Below the pieces are notes generated by a model. The model had not been told where the DNA came from, did not search any database, and saw only the letters and a program-made list of their open reading frames with translations. Below are positions 63,392 through 64,000 of a DNA stretch of 64,000 nt, piece by piece. The position numbers and the translations under genes are program-made. Each line of letters starts with the position of its first letter. Position 1 is the first letter of the stretch. The stretch is from Streptomyces sp. NRRL WC-3742. GTDB taxonomy: Bacteria; Actinomycetota; Actinomycetes; Streptomycetales; Streptomycetaceae. The stretch is from assembly GCF_000720635.1 (NCBI RefSeq), contig NZ_JOCF01000008.1, forward strand, positions 62,001 to 126,000, given 5' to 3'.

Positions 63392-64000
63392 ATGGACGGC
63401 ATGAACCAGCGAAACACTCCTCCCGTGCTCGTCACCGGCGCGACGGGCCGGGTCGGCCGCGTCGTCATCGACCGACTCCTCGATGCGGGCGTGCCGGTCC
63501 GCGCCCTCGTCCGCCGCCACGAGGCGGCGGCGACACTGCCGGCGGACGTCGAGGTCTTCACCGGCGACCTCACCGTGCCCGAGTCGCTCGACCCCGCACT
63601 GAACGGCGCCGGCGCCGCCTTTCTTGTCTGGACTGCCCCGCCCCGGACGGCCGCGGCGGTCGTCGGGCGACTGGCGGCCCACGTGCGGCGCGTCGTCTTC
63701 CTCTCCTCCCCGCACCGGACGCCGCACCCGTTCTTCCAACAGCCCAATCCCGTGGCGGCGATGCACGCGGAGATCGAGCGGCTCATCGCGGCCACCCGAC
63801 TCGAGTCGACCATCCTCCGGCCGGGGATGTTCGCATCGAACTCGCTCGCCTGGTGGGCGCCCGCGATCCGGGCGGGAGAGGTCGTCCGGTGGCCGCACGG
63901 CGCCGCCGAGACCGCGCCGGTCGACGACCGGGACGTCGCCGCCGTCGCGGCGCGGACCCTCCATCACGACGGACACGTCGGAGGTGACTACGTCCTCACC
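63392..64000 (+). CDS. NmrA-like NAD(P)-binding protein (partial, runs off the edge)
   Basis: 203 residues visible; no stop before the end of the window. The start is ATG 63392 or 63401 (MNQRNTPPVLVTGATGRVG). Cofactor motif GATGRVGR is followed by VRALVRRHEAAATLPADVEVFTGDLTVPESLDPALNGAGAAFLVW, VVFLSSPHRTPHPF and STILRPGMFASNSLAWW, all NmrA/QorB-type. It is an atypical SDR without a canonical catalytic tetrad. Probably controlled by the dyad just upstream. Confidence 0.88.
   Translation, partial: MDGMNQRNTPPVLVTGATGRVGRVVIDRLLDAGVPVRALVRRHEAAATLPADVEVFTGDLTVPESLDPALNGAGAAFLVWTAPPRTAAAVVGRLAAHVRRVVFLSSPHRTPHPFFQQPNPVAAMHAEIERLIAATRLESTILRPGMFASNSLAWWAPAIRAGEVVRWPHGAAETAPVDDRDVAAVAARTLHHDGHVGGDYVLT

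Overview
The window is very GC-rich (about 72-73%), with many GTG starts and stop/start overlaps (ATGA, GTGA). It carries an RNase Sa-like secreted ribonuclease, a streptogrisin-type protease, 2-methylisoborneol (2-MIB) biosynthesis genes and a Streptomyces-type contractile injection system (CIS). Together these point to a Streptomycetaceae chromosome (Streptomyces or Kitasatospora).

Layout. 1-1.5 kb: end of a membrane-protein gene, a guanyl-specific RNase and a RibD/DHFR-fold reductase. 1.6-7.8 kb: a volatile-terpenoid island. The 2-MIB pair (GPP 2-methyltransferase and 2-MIB synthase) is divergent from a two-domain terpene synthase related to geosmin synthase but with atypical metal-binding motifs; a radical SAM enzyme lies downstream. 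7.9-30.6 kb: a near-complete phage-tail-like CIS locus (sheath, two tube proteins, hub, spike, gp25, baseplate, AAA+ ATPase, DUF4255, DUF6760, hub chaperone), a LuxR-type regulator, a secreted beta-propeller protein and two single-pass membrane proteins that could be adaptors. No tail-fibre gene or classical effector was seen. A 1074-residue low-complexity protein full of (V/F)QR motifs is an unexplained component. A dead IS605-type tnpB remnant sits antisense inside the operon.

31-37 kb: a membrane protein, a histidine-phosphatase-fold protein without its catalytic histidines, a cobalamin riboswitch with cbtB-cbtA, a PH-domain protein, a lipoprotein whose best start is a non-standard ATC, and an RNase HI with a Cys-rich tail. 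37-50 kb: a sugar catabolism operon (two glycoside hydrolases, ABC permeases, binding protein) divergent from an operon of split GcvP-like PLP enzymes, an NAD-kinase-fold protein, an SDR and a GntR/FCD regulator. A CTGTATACAG palindrome between them probably couples the two.

50-57.7 kb: a secreted S1 protease, a xylose/ribose-type ABC importer, a ROK regulator and a divergent Gfo/Idh/MocA dehydrogenase with a UPF0303 gene. 57.8-64 kb: a DHA2 MFS pump, a TetR regulator divergent from an NAD(P)-binding oxidoreductase, an MT0933-like small protein, a methyltransferase, a TPR protein and the start of an NmrA-like oxidoreductase. Intergenic regions are rich in clean inverted repeats that behave as terminators or candidate operators; these were found by reading the bases, not by computation.
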